A stretch of 64,000 bases of DNA from Bacillus sp. Marseille-Q3570 (GTDB lineage: Bacteria; Bacillota; Bacilli; Bacillales; Fictibacillaceae). A program made the position numbers and the translations under genes. The notes beneath the pieces were generated by a model. That model worked only from the letters and a program-made list of their open reading frames with translations, was not told the DNA's origin and did not search any database. The stretch lies in the NCBI RefSeq assembly GCF_946151055.1, contig NZ_CAMGYZ010000001.1, positions 496,001 through 560,000 of the forward strand, written 5' to 3'. Below, one piece after another: positions 46,323-54,813 of the stretch (the stretch's first letter is position 1; every line of letters begins with the position of its first letter).

Positions 46323-48104
46323 TTATTTTGTCAGTTTCAAAAACTCTTCCACATCTTGTACTGCGAGTTGAATCGCATTATTCCAGAAGTTCGGCTTTGT
46401 CAAATCCTCTCCAAGGTGTTTCTCTGCTAATTCTTCTACCGACATTGTTCCAGTATCTTGTAGCAAAGCGATATATTTATCCTCAAATGCAGCCCCTTGC
46501 TTTCTTGCAATCGCATAAATTCCTGCACTGAACATATATCCGAACGTATACGGGAAGTTATAGAATGGCACATCCGTTATATAGAAATGTAACTTGGAAG
46601 CCCAGAAATATGGATGGTACTCTCCTAATGCATCACGGTAAGCTTCTCTTTGTGCTTCCTCCATCAATTCTTTCAATCTAGGTACAGACACAAGCCCCTT
46701 TTCTCTTTCACTGTAGAAACGTGTCTCGAACAAGTAACGTGCATGGATATTCATGAAGAACGCGACAGACCTTTGGATCTTATCTTCAAGAAGAACGATA
46801 CGCTCCTCTTCTGTCTTCGCTGCTTCTACAGCAGCATCTGACACAAGCATCTCCGCATAGGTGGAAGCTGTTTCCGCTACGTTCATTGCGTAATTCTGAT
46901 TCAAATATGGGAGTTCATCCATAACATGCTGGTGATAAGCATGTCCAAGCTCATGTGCTAGTGTCGAGACATTGCTTGCTGTCCCCGAAAATGTCATGAA
47001 GATTCGTGTTTCTTTTGCATTCGGAAAACTGGTACAGAACCCTCCTGGACGTTTTCCAGTACGATCTTCAGCCTCAATCCATGCTTTTTCAAATGCTTTA
47101 CGTGAAAACTCGCTCATTTTAGGATTGTACCGATTGAATTGCTCAATTATGAAATTAGCCGCTTCATCATAGGAGACCTTTGTATCGGCTTTGCCTACTG
47201 GTGCATCCACATCAGTCCAGCCAAGCTTCTCCAGATCAAGCATTTCTGCCTTGCGATCCAAATATTTCACAAAAGTATTTTTGTGTTGTTCGATGACCTT
47301 CCACATCATATCCAATGTCTCTTGACTCATGCGATTGATCTTGAGCGGCTCTTTCAGGACTGAATCCCATTTACGGTGTTGATACGTGTTCAATCTGAAC
47401 CCTGCAAGGTGATTCAATGCTTCAGAACAGAAATCTTCTTGTTCTTCCCACGCCTTTTCATAGGCTTCAAAAGCACGATGACGGATTTCTGGATTCTGAC
47501 TGGATAGTTTATTATCCAATTGACCGACTGATAACTCTTTTTTCTCACCATCTTCTTCAAATGGAATGCTCATCTTACCGACTACAAGATCATAAAGGTT
47601 GGACCATGCATGATAGCCGTCAACCGCCAGGTCGTTGATGAGCGATTCCTGTTCAAAGCCGAGTTTCTCTACTGCATTTTTTTGACGTTCACTCAATACA
47701 AACGTGTATGGGTAAAGATCATCGTATTGAAGAAGCGTTTTCAATTCATTCTCAGTTAGTTGAGTCAGTTTCACATCGAACTGCGTCCATAAAGAATGGT
47801 ATTTCGCACCGATCTGATCCAGCTTCCCTCGGATAGCGACTGCTTCTTTATCTTTTACATCCTGTGCAACCAGGCATCCCACAAACGCACCGCTCTCATG
47901 AAGACGAGAAGATAGGCGACTCATTTCTTCGACTACTTTGGCAAGATCTTCATGATTTTGCGGATTGCAATCCTCGATTGTATTTTTCGCTTCTACGATC
48001 TGTTCCTCAATGGATTGTATGTATGCCTTTAATTCTTGAGATGAACTACCACCTGGAAAAATATTTTCTAAATTCCACTTTTGGGGTAACTGTGTTAATT
48101 TCAT
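46323..48104 (-). CDS. pepF: Oligoendopeptidase F (M3 family)
   Basis: Cytoplasmic zinc metallopeptidase that cuts peptides of about 7-17 residues. The 593 residues contain the active site H-E-L-G-H-A-Y-H near 386-393, followed by the third-ligand region N-V-A-E-T-A-S near 412-418. The N-terminal M3 domain is normal. ATG at 48104 is preferred because GGGAGG is 6 bases upstream; the ATG at 48110 touches that site. Confidence 0.95.
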   Translation of the reverse strand: MKLTQLPQKWNLENIFPGGSSSQELKAYIQSIEEQIVEAKNTIEDCNPQNHEDLAKVVEEMSRLSSRLHESGAFVGCLVAQDVKDKEAVAIRGKLDQIGAKYHSLWTQFDVKLTQLTENELKTLLQYDDLYPYTFVLSERQKNAVEKLGFEQESLINDLAVDGYHAWSNLYDLVVGKMSIPFEEDGEKKELSVGQLDNKLSSQNPEIRHRAFEAYEKAWEEQEDFCSEALNHLAGFRLNTYQHRKWDSVLKEPLKINRMSQETLDMMWKVIEQHKNTFVKYLDRKAEMLDLEKLGWTDVDAPVGKADTKVSYDEAANFIIEQFNRYNPKMSEFSRKAFEKAWIEAEDRTGKRPGGFCTSFPNAKETRIFMTFSGTASNVSTLAHELGHAYHQHVMDELPYLNQNYAMNVAETASTYAEMLVSDAAVEAAKTEEERIVLLEDKIQRSVAFFMNIHARYLFETRFYSEREKGLVSVPRLKELMEEAQREAYRDALGEYHPYFWASKLHFYITDVPFYNFPYTFGYMFSAGIYAIARKQGAAFEDKYIALLQDTGTMSVEELAEKHLGEDLTKPNFWNNAIQLAVQDVEEFLKLTK

Positions 48105-48442
48105 AGACATCCTCCCTAAAAATATGTAATACCTTTATTATAAAGAAGATTGTGAAAATAAAAAAGAGAATGCATTCGACATAATTGTTCCCCTTTTTTG
48201 AGAGATGCGATTTATTCGAGCAAAAAATGTTATGCTGTCCGAACTCGGGACAACTTCGGACAGAAAACAAGAAAAAAGTGTTACGCTGTCCAAACCTGGT
48301 GGCCACTGACTCCATACTGTATCCAGAATCGCACCTTTCCATTAACGGCAACAACAATCTTCAACGTTGGTCCTCGAACTCCAGAGTGTGTGCTCATGCT
48401 GGGAGCACCACTTAAAAAACAGACACTCGGGGTGTCTGTTTT
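48105..48442. other. Gene-free stretch upstream of pepF with a ~51-bp tandem repeat
   Basis: GTTATGCTGTCC at 48229-48240 and GTTACGCTGTCC at 48280-48291 are repeated at 51 bases with similar flanks; GTCCGAA/TTCGGAC inside the first unit can form a 7-bp stem. No gene with a ribosome-binding site. The pepF promoter must be here but is not clear. Confidence 0.6.
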
Positions 48443-48444
48443 TT
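48414..48444. terminator. Bidirectional hairpin terminator after the small peptide gene
   Basis: AAAACAGACAC pairs with GTGTCTGTTTT; A-run and T-run on both sides (48414-48444). Confidence 0.88.
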
Positions 48445-48514
48445 AATCAAATGCACATGCATACATGAAGTAGACCAGCATCAGGATCAAGGATACATTG
48501 AAAATGATTTCCAT
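48443..48514 (-). CDS. Predicted 23-residue membrane peptide
   Basis: Reads MEIIFNVSLILMLVYFMYAC plus AFD, almost entirely one hydrophobic helix with a single Glu at position 2 and Asp at the end. ATG is preceded by GGGGTGAGG at about 7 bases. A strong terminator starts at its stop codon, so a short dedicated transcript is likely. Alternatives: a chance frame, though the combination of site, hydrophobicity and terminator argues against it. No family recognised. Confidence 0.6.
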   Translation of the reverse strand: MEIIFNVSLILMLVYFMYACAFD

Positions 48515-48612
48515 ACGTTCAACCTCACCCCTCTTTTGCCATTGTATTATGTATATTTCCACAAACCCACGCTGATTAACCTTCTTTTCCTATCCTTTTC
48601 CTCTTGGAATTT

Positions 48613-49188
48613 TTAAAAGACGTTCTTTTTTATAATGGCATAAAGTTCTTCGTAAGTATGTACGTAATAATCCATTCCTTCAATCGCATCATTTTGGAAG
48701 CTGCATGTGGCGATTCCAAGCTCTTTTGCAGGAAGCAAATCCAATTCTCTATCTCCGACGACGAGATCAATTGAATAATCTCTCAGTATGTATTTATAGG
48801 CTGCAGGGTCTGGTTTCCTCGGAAATTCATCCTCGTAGCCAATGATTTTCGTGAAATACCCTGTTAACCCGTGGTGATCCATTACACTTTTTACAACTTT
48901 CTTCGAGTTGTGGGTGACAATGAAATTATGGTCCGCAATCTCTAATACTTTCTCCAAATATTCGAATGGGATAAATTCAGAAGGTTCCAGTTCATCCTCC
49001 AGTGCTCGGAATTCCTCTTTCAACTTTTCTGAAAATCCATAATACTCAAATGCATGAGTGAACGAAACTTTTATATGACTTAAGATTTCTTCTTCCGTGG
49101 TGTCATCCCCAAGAACTTGTTTGAACAGCTTCACAAAAAGACGATAGCTATCCACAAGCGTTCCATCAAAATCCCACAATATATTCAT
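48613..49188 (-). CDS. HAD family hydrolase (phosphoglycolate phosphatase-like)
   Basis: 191-residue haloacid-dehalogenase phosphatase. Motif I W-D-F-D-G-T-L-V-D-S at 5-14, motif II T-H-N-S-K near 95, motif III region F-P-R-K-P-D-P near 125-131 with Lys, motif IV G-D-R-E-L-D near 146. A helical cap follows motif I. Similar proteins act on phosphoglycolate or sugar phosphates; substrate here unknown. Stands alone. Confidence 0.88.
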   Translation of the reverse strand: MNILWDFDGTLVDSYRLFVKLFKQVLGDDTTEEEILSHIKVSFTHAFEYYGFSEKLKEEFRALEDELEPSEFIPFEYLEKVLEIADHNFIVTHNSKKVVKSVMDHHGLTGYFTKIIGYEDEFPRKPDPAAYKYILRDYSIDLVVGDRELDLLPAKELGIATCSFQNDAIEGMDYYVHTYEELYAIIKKNVF

Positions 49189-49530
49189 AAATTCCTCCTT
49201 AATCCAATCTCATCACTTATCACCTATTGTATTACGAATTTCGTCTATGATACAATGGTCACTAATTATCTATTTTGTTTGAATTATCAAATAATTATAT
49301 TGACCTTGTTCCTCATACTTGATAGGTTATTAATATATTCAAATACTATATGGTAGAATAACTGACCATCTAATCCGACTTTACTGATACAAAAGTAGAG
49401 CGATCCATTAGATGCTTAAGCCAGTTATATGTACAGGGGGTAAGTATGTCTATTTACCTGTGCTGTTCATATTTCTGGCTTTTATTATTAACTGCAATAC
49501 ATAGAAAAGAACTAAGGAGGCAGCGTTTTT
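49189..49530. other. Structured leader upstream of the amidohydrolase gene
   Basis: 342 AT-rich bases. Hairpin 1 has outer stem CATCTAAT/ATTAGATG (49367-49374 with 49407-49414) and inner CTTTACT/AGTAGAG. Hairpin 2 pairs ACAGG-GGTAA with TTACC-TGT at about 49432-49463. TTGACC near 49299 could be a -35. No known riboswitch consensus (purine, TPP, SAM, lysine, preQ1, guanidine) was recognised. Confidence 0.5.
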
Positions 49531-51165
49531 TTGGAAAATGCAGATATGATTTTCTTAAATGGTAAGGTGATTACGATGGATGACGCCTTCCCTTCAGCTG
49601 ATGCTGTAACAGTGAAAAATGGAGTCATACAATACGTGGGGGATCATCCTGGTGCTTTGTCCTTCTTAAATGAAGATACTGAAGTCATTGACTTAGACGG
49701 TAAAACGTTAATGCCTGGTTTCATCGAGAGTCATATTCACCCTTCCATTTTTGGATTGACTTTATTAGAAGTGGATTGCAAGCCAACTACCACTCCATCC
49801 ATCCCCCATCTTTTACAGAAAGTTGACGCTCAAGCAGCCAAAACCCCAAAAGGTGAATGGATTAAAGGCTGGGGATGGGATGATAGCAAACTTGCTGAAA
49901 AACGAAATCCGACTCGTTGGGAACTAGATGAAATCGCACCTGATTACCCTGTTTTATTAAAAAGATCATGTGCACACATGGCGGTAGTTAATACAAAAGC
50001 TCTGGAATTGAGCGGAATAACTGAAGATACACCCAATCCAACTGGTGGTAACATCGAACGGGACGAGAATGGGAGATTGACTGGCTTATTGCAAGAAAAA
50101 GCTCAAGGGTTGCTGGCTGATCCAAAGTATGAGCTGGCGGACATGATCAGAGGGATGGAACTTGCCCAAGAGTATTTCGCACAATTAGGGATTACAACGG
50201 TTCATGACATGGCAACTCAAACATCAGATCTCCAACTTTACCAGTATCTATTACAAAAGGATGCGCTCAAAGTGAGGGTTCGGCCATGGATTTGGGCCAT
50301 CGATCAGAATGGCTTTGATGGATCGATGGAGGAAGTGCTTAAAGTGGGATTAAGAAGTGGTTTTGGAAACGACATGTTGAAAATCCAGGGGTTGAAATTC
50401 ATGTTGGATGGTAGTGTCGGCGGCAAGACTGCAGCCGTTACTGAACCATTCTTAGGAACGCAGGAAACCGGCATTCTCTATAACGACACCGACGAAATAT
50501 TCCCATTAATGAAGAAAGGGATTGAATCAGGCTTACGAATTGCCATTCATGCTATTGGAGATCGAGCGATTGAAGTCGCTCTCAGTGCATTTGAAAAGAT
50601 CAATGAAACGAATGAAGTCGCTGGTATGCGGAACCGAATCGAGCATTGTGCCTTACCAACCCGGAATCACCTTTCACGTATGAAAGAGCTTGAATTGATT
50701 GCTGCTTCATCTATCGGATTTCTCTTCCATATCGGAGATAATTATTTAAATAAGTTAGGAAAAGAACGGATGAAGGATCTTTTACCTCATAAATCTTTCA
50801 AGGAATTCGGAATTATCGCTCCAGGAAATTCGGATTCGCCAGTTACAGATGTAAATCCATGGATGGGTATTTACGGAGCAGTGACAAGAAAATCATCCAG
50901 CGGACAGGTGCTTGATGAATCACAAAACATATCCGTATGGGATGCATTAAAAGCTTATACGACTGATGCAGCCTACAGTTCATTTGAAGAGGAAACGATC
51001 GGAGTCATCAAGCCAAAAGCAAAAGCCGATCTTATAGTCACTTCAGGAGATCCAATGCATGTAGATGTAGAAAAATTGAAAGATATCAAGGTTGAAAAAA
51101 CATTTCTTGAAGGAAAAATGATTCACGAATCTACTCATTATGAAGTTCTGGAAAGGAGAATGTGA
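49531..51165 (+). CDS. Amidohydrolase family 3 protein (YtcJ-like)
   Basis: Metal-dependent hydrolase of the amidohydrolase superfamily, 544 residues. Metal-site motifs: G-F-I-E-S-H-I-H-P near 64-72, V-H-D near 228-230, H-A-I-G-D-R near 339-344, R-I-E-H-C near 370, and N-S-D-S-P-V near 431-436. TTG start after AAGGAGG. The stop overlaps the ATG of the symporter gene by one base, so the pair likely imports and hydrolyses one substrate. Substrate unknown. Confidence 0.9.
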   Translation: MENADMIFLNGKVITMDDAFPSADAVTVKNGVIQYVGDHPGALSFLNEDTEVIDLDGKTLMPGFIESHIHPSIFGLTLLEVDCKPTTTPSIPHLLQKVDAQAAKTPKGEWIKGWGWDDSKLAEKRNPTRWELDEIAPDYPVLLKRSCAHMAVVNTKALELSGITEDTPNPTGGNIERDENGRLTGLLQEKAQGLLADPKYELADMIRGMELAQEYFAQLGITTVHDMATQTSDLQLYQYLLQKDALKVRVRPWIWAIDQNGFDGSMEEVLKVGLRSGFGNDMLKIQGLKFMLDGSVGGKTAAVTEPFLGTQETGILYNDTDEIFPLMKKGIESGLRIAIHAIGDRAIEVALSAFEKINETNEVAGMRNRIEHCALPTRNHLSRMKELELIAASSIGFLFHIGDNYLNKLGKERMKDLLPHKSFKEFGIIAPGNSDSPVTDVNPWMGIYGAVTRKSSSGQVLDESQNISVWDALKAYTTDAAYSSFEEETIGVIKPKAKADLIVTSGDPMHVDVEKLKDIKVEKTFLEGKMIHESTHYEVLERRM

Positions 51166-52610
51166 TGTTTAGTGAACAGCAGCAATTGATTCTTATATCG
51201 GTGGTGGCCGTCTACTTTCTCTTTTTATTTGGTTTATCTCTATTTATCAATCGAAGGATCAAAACGTATGATGATTACAATGTAGCAAGCCGCTCGGTCT
51301 CTCTTGTCCCCCTTATCCTCACTTTTGTCGGAACAGCGATTGGCGGCTCGATTTTACTTGGATATATGACCAATGGCTACCGCTTTGGCATGGGACAGCA
51401 GTGGCTGGCTATAGGCTTTACCTTGACGTCGATTGTAATGGCGATATTTTTATTGAAGCGGATCCGATTACTTGGTGAAAAATACAATATGGTCACACTC
51501 GGTGACTTTACCGCTCTTCGTTATGGAGAAGGTGCAAGAATACCCACAGTCATCTGTATAATGGTCGCTTATTGTGCCATAACAGGAATGCAATTCGTTT
51601 CGATCGCTACGATTTTGAATTTGACGATTGGAATGAGCATGACGGTCGGAATCTTGATCAGCTGGGTTCTTTTAACTTTGAAAACCTATTTCGGTGGGCT
51701 GAAGTCCGTCATTTGGCAAGATGCTATCCACGGGACGATCCAAACGGTAGGGATATTCATTCTTTTTGCTGTGATTTTGTTTACGATGGGTGATTGGAAC
51801 AGTATTTCAGCAAGGGCAACGAATACCGAAAACGGTAATATGTTGAGTATTTTCAATATCTCCACTTCCGAGTTTTTGGTCTATATGTTGACGATCGGCG
51901 CTTATCAATTTATCAGGCAAGATCTCTGGCAGCGTTTTTGGGCTGCTAAGGATATAAAGACTGCACAATCAGGCTATTGGGCAGCCATCGTACTTGGGTT
52001 TCTCACTGCTGCAATTGTGGTCGCAATTGGCGTTTTCACGAAATTCGGATTATTGATGACAGATATTGATCCCGCACTGATCTATTATGAGGTAATTGGT
52101 GCAGTACTTCCGTTTCCAATGGTGATCGTGATGTTGCTCGCCCTGTTAGCTACTGTAATATCCTGTGCAGACTCTTTCTTTGTCGCAGCTTCATCCTCAA
52201 TCGTCAACGATATTATCAAACCGAGGATGGGCGATATCGATAATCGGAAAATGCTGCTATACAGTCGCTTATCGGTTGCAGTTGTATCCGGCGTAGCTCT
52301 TTTATTAGCACTCTATATTCCACAATTGATCACTTTATGGATCACAGGATCAGCTATGCTCGTATCAGGGTTGCTGGCTCCCGTGCTGTTTGGATTGTTT
52401 TGGAAACGGACCACTAAAACAGCAGGCATCATATCGATGTGGTCAGGATTGATCGTAGCTGTAATCTGGCAGATTGCCGGACATCCGTTTGGACTACATC
52501 CCGTTTTCATCGGGCTTCCTGTGTCCTTATTGGTAATCTTGGCTGTTACATTGCTCTCACCTCAAGAGAAAGAATGCATCATGTATGAAGATTTAAAGAA
52601 AATCAGTTGA
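51165..52610 (+). CDS. Sodium:solute symporter family transporter
   Basis: 481-residue SSF permease with 13 predicted helices. Motifs: F-V-G-T-A-I-G-G-S near 48-56 (sodium-site helix 1), Q-D-A-I-H-G-T-I-Q-T near 184-193, R-Q-D-L-W-Q-R near 259-265, and C-A-D-S-F-F-V-A-A-S-S near 336-346. ATG at 51165 follows AGGAG by 6 bases; GTG at 51162 is possible. Coupled to the amidohydrolase; solute unknown. Confidence 0.92.
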   Translation: MFSEQQQLILISVVAVYFLFLFGLSLFINRRIKTYDDYNVASRSVSLVPLILTFVGTAIGGSILLGYMTNGYRFGMGQQWLAIGFTLTSIVMAIFLLKRIRLLGEKYNMVTLGDFTALRYGEGARIPTVICIMVAYCAITGMQFVSIATILNLTIGMSMTVGILISWVLLTLKTYFGGLKSVIWQDAIHGTIQTVGIFILFAVILFTMGDWNSISARATNTENGNMLSIFNISTSEFLVYMLTIGAYQFIRQDLWQRFWAAKDIKTAQSGYWAAIVLGFLTAAIVVAIGVFTKFGLLMTDIDPALIYYEVIGAVLPFPMVIVMLLALLATVISCADSFFVAASSSIVNDIIKPRMGDIDNRKMLLYSRLSVAVVSGVALLLALYIPQLITLWITGSAMLVSGLLAPVLFGLFWKRTTKTAGIISMWSGLIVAVIWQIAGHPFGLHPVFIGLPVSLLVILAVTLLSPQEKECIMYEDLKKIS

Positions 52611-52623
52611 AGACGTGAAATGC

Positions 52624-52660
52624 AATCCCAGCTATCGTCAAAGGATGGTTGGGATTTTTG
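52624..52660 (+). terminator. Terminator of the amidohydrolase-symporter operon
   Basis: AATCCCA...ATC pairs with GAT...TGGGATT (52624-52656), followed by TTTTTG, 13 bases after the stop. Confidence 0.88.
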
Positions 52661-52728
52661 TGAATTTTTTAATGATATTCATTTTGAAGGTTTTATTGTA
52701 ATATGGGGTTGTAGGGGAGGCGTTCAAC

Positions 52729-53064
52729 ATGAGAAGAATGTTTATTTTAGGGTTATTACTTGTTCTTTCAATTTCATCAGCCTTCATCACACCTATTCAA
52801 CAAATCGATCAACTGACACTGGAACCTGATGAGGAAAAGGTCATCTCGACTTACGGATATCTTGTGTCGGCAGAAAGTGTCACCCTATCATCGCCTACCA
52901 CCAATCCGAAAGGTTCTTCTAAATCACTCTCCAACCTTCAGTCCTTGTTTGTTGAAGAACCTTTAGAATGTGTTCCTTACGACTTCACAAGTGGATCTCA
53001 TCGCATATCTGATGCCATCAGTTTCATTTATGCAGTCATGTACCACTCGAATTATCTCTCCTAA
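52729..53064 (+). CDS. Small predicted secreted protein of unknown function
   Basis: 111 residues beginning with a signal-like segment MRRMFILGLLLVLSISSAFI, then Ser/Thr-rich sequence (TLSSPTTNPKGSSKSLSN near 51-69) and a region with one Cys. GGGGAGG lies 8 bases before the ATG. No recognised domain. It forms a pair with the small membrane protein 130 bases downstream. A chance frame cannot be excluded but start signals are good. Confidence 0.6.
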   Translation: MRRMFILGLLLVLSISSAFITPIQQIDQLTLEPDEEKVISTYGYLVSAESVTLSSPTTNPKGSSKSLSNLQSLFVEEPLECVPYDFTSGSHRISDAISFIYAVMYHSNYLS

Positions 53065-53194
53065 AAAACTGTTTAGTTTCCAAGAAATTGGATCATAACC
53101 ACTGGCTCTTTCTGTTTTTAAATCAGACAAGAGTGATTTTGTGTTGGAAAAATAGTTTGCCCATCCATACAAAGGATAATAGGAGAGATAAAAA

Positions 53195-53377
53195 ATGAAA
53201 AATAATAAAGATCTTTTTGAAGGTATTGTAATCATTTCCTCAATCATCATCGTGTTTTTCGGTATGATGATCATTACCGGGAAAATGACAGGAAATGATT
53301 GGCTCGCCTCTTTCCCTGAAATTTCATGGAATAATCTGATTACGAAAGAAGCGTTGATGGATTTGATTGATTTTTAA
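53195..53377 (+). CDS. Small membrane protein of unknown function
   Basis: 60 residues: charged start MKNNKDLFE, one membrane helix (G-I-V-I-I-S-S-I-I-I-V-F-F-G-M-M-I-I) at about 10-27, then a short acidic tail containing D-W-L-A-S-F-P-E-I-S-W. AGGAGAG upstream. No family recognised. Convergent with the AI-2E permease gene. Confidence 0.65.
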   Translation: MKNNKDLFEGIVIISSIIIVFFGMMIITGKMTGNDWLASFPEISWNNLITKEALMDLIDF

Positions 53378-53434
53378 CAATAAGAATAGATGAAGCTTGT
53401 TTTATATCTACAGTGAAATAGAAGAAAACATGAA

Positions 53435-53466
53435 AATGGGGGTGACCAAGCCGGTCATCCCCATTA
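53435..53466. terminator. Bidirectional terminator before the AI-2E permease gene
   Basis: AATGGGGGTGACC pairs with GGTCATCCCCATT around AAGCC (53435-53465). On the minus strand T-rich sequence follows, on the plus strand ATTATTGG. Confidence 0.8.
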
Positions 53467-53471
53467 TTGGT

Positions 53472-54557
53472 TCATGTACTATTCCCATAAAGCTTGATTA
53501 GTCGTTTCGTATGGATGACGATGACCTTTGCTACAGCATAAGTCGGAATAGCGAGGATCAAACCTAAAATACCGCCTATCGCGCTTGCGACAAGTAATAG
53601 CAAGATGATCGTCAATGGGTGGACATCTAATCGTTTCCCCATCACTTGTGGCGATATCAGGTTACTTTCAATCTGCTGGATGACAATGACACCAAGGATG
53701 ACATATAAAGCCGTCATAGGAGATTGGATCAACCCAACGATCACGCCTGGTGCAGTTCCGATGATCGGGCCGATGAATGGCACAACATTCAATACCAGTG
53801 CAATCAACGCAAGGATCAAAGCATAATCCAAACCGATAATAAGATACCAGATATACACGAAGGTCCCGATAAAGACACTTACGATCAATTGACCTTGAAT
53901 GAAGCCGCTCAACGCTTCATCCATGTCCTTTAGAATCCGTAATCCCTCCTCACGGTGTTTCTCAGGTAAAAAACGAAGAATGGAGCCTGGAAGCTTCTCT
54001 CCATCCTTAAGCATATAGAAAAGGATAAACGGAAGCAGGATGATCACGATGATGATGTTCGTCAGTATATTCAAGAATGAAAGAATATGACTGCTTATAG
54101 AAGAAGATATATTTCCAATAGAGCCGGATATCCGTTCTGTAAGATTCCCCTCTTTGACCATTTCACTGCCTAATAATCGAGATACTGCAGGATGTTGTTT
54201 CCAATCCTCCATTTTTCCCTTGAAGTCTTCTGCTAATTCAGGAGCACCGTCCACTAACCCTTTCATTTGCTCTTGTAGAACAGGTCCAAATGTCCAGAAA
54301 ACACCTGTGGCAACCCCTGCAAAAGCAAGATAGACGATCAAAATCGCCAACATTTTAGGGATCTTCAACTTCCGTATCCACTTGACCACTGGACGGAATA
54401 AATAGAAAAAAACACCTGAAACGACAATTGGAAAGAATAAAGTTGTGATCAGGATTCCGATCGGTTTGAATAGAAAGGATATTTCCGTCCCGATCCAAAC
54501 AATGATGAACAATAATAGTATCCATATGAGTGCGCGAAACAGTTTAGATTGTAACAC
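53472..54557 (-). CDS. AI-2E family transporter
   Basis: 361-residue polytopic protein of the AI-2E/TqsA/PerM superfamily. About seven to eight helices, with G-P-I-I-G-T-A-P-G-V-I-V-G near 269-281 and I-Q-Q-I-E-S-N-L-I-S-P-Q-V-M-G near 300-315, the family signature. Members export autoinducer-2, or act as Na+/H+ or other exporters. B. subtilis has several paralogues; which this is cannot be decided. Monocistronic. Confidence 0.9.
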   Translation of the reverse strand: MLQSKLFRALIWILLLFIIVWIGTEISFLFKPIGILITTLFFPIVVSGVFFYLFRPVVKWIRKLKIPKMLAILIVYLAFAGVATGVFWTFGPVLQEQMKGLVDGAPELAEDFKGKMEDWKQHPAVSRLLGSEMVKEGNLTERISGSIGNISSSISSHILSFLNILTNIIIVIILLPFILFYMLKDGEKLPGSILRFLPEKHREEGLRILKDMDEALSGFIQGQLIVSVFIGTFVYIWYLIIGLDYALILALIALVLNVVPFIGPIIGTAPGVIVGLIQSPMTALYVILGVIVIQQIESNLISPQVMGKRLDVHPLTIILLLLVASAIGGILGLILAIPTYAVAKVIVIHTKRLIKLYGNST

Positions 54558-54813
54558 CCCTCTAGCCTCCTCTCTATCTTCCCTTCATACCCTTGAAGAG
54601 GCAACATATAACGTGTTTGATTAATAAGATAAAAAATCCCTTCATCACATCTTTGCCTGGGTTCTGACTTTCCCCTTTAAATCCAACCACCTACTGGGGG
54701 CATACTAAACGAATGATCAACCGTAAAGATTTCATTTTATTAATGTAAAAAATCAAAAATTCAAGATTCTGTATGATACATTATTTTTAAATCAATTCTT
54801 AAAGAGGTTACTT

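Noticed and set aside
48185-48446. Two plus-strand frames of 76 and 82 codons
   Set aside because: They run through a tandem repeat and a terminator, without ribosome-binding sites.
49189-49530. Known riboswitch upstream of the amidohydrolase
   Set aside because: Purine, TPP, SAM, lysine, preQ1 and guanidine consensus blocks were looked for and not found.
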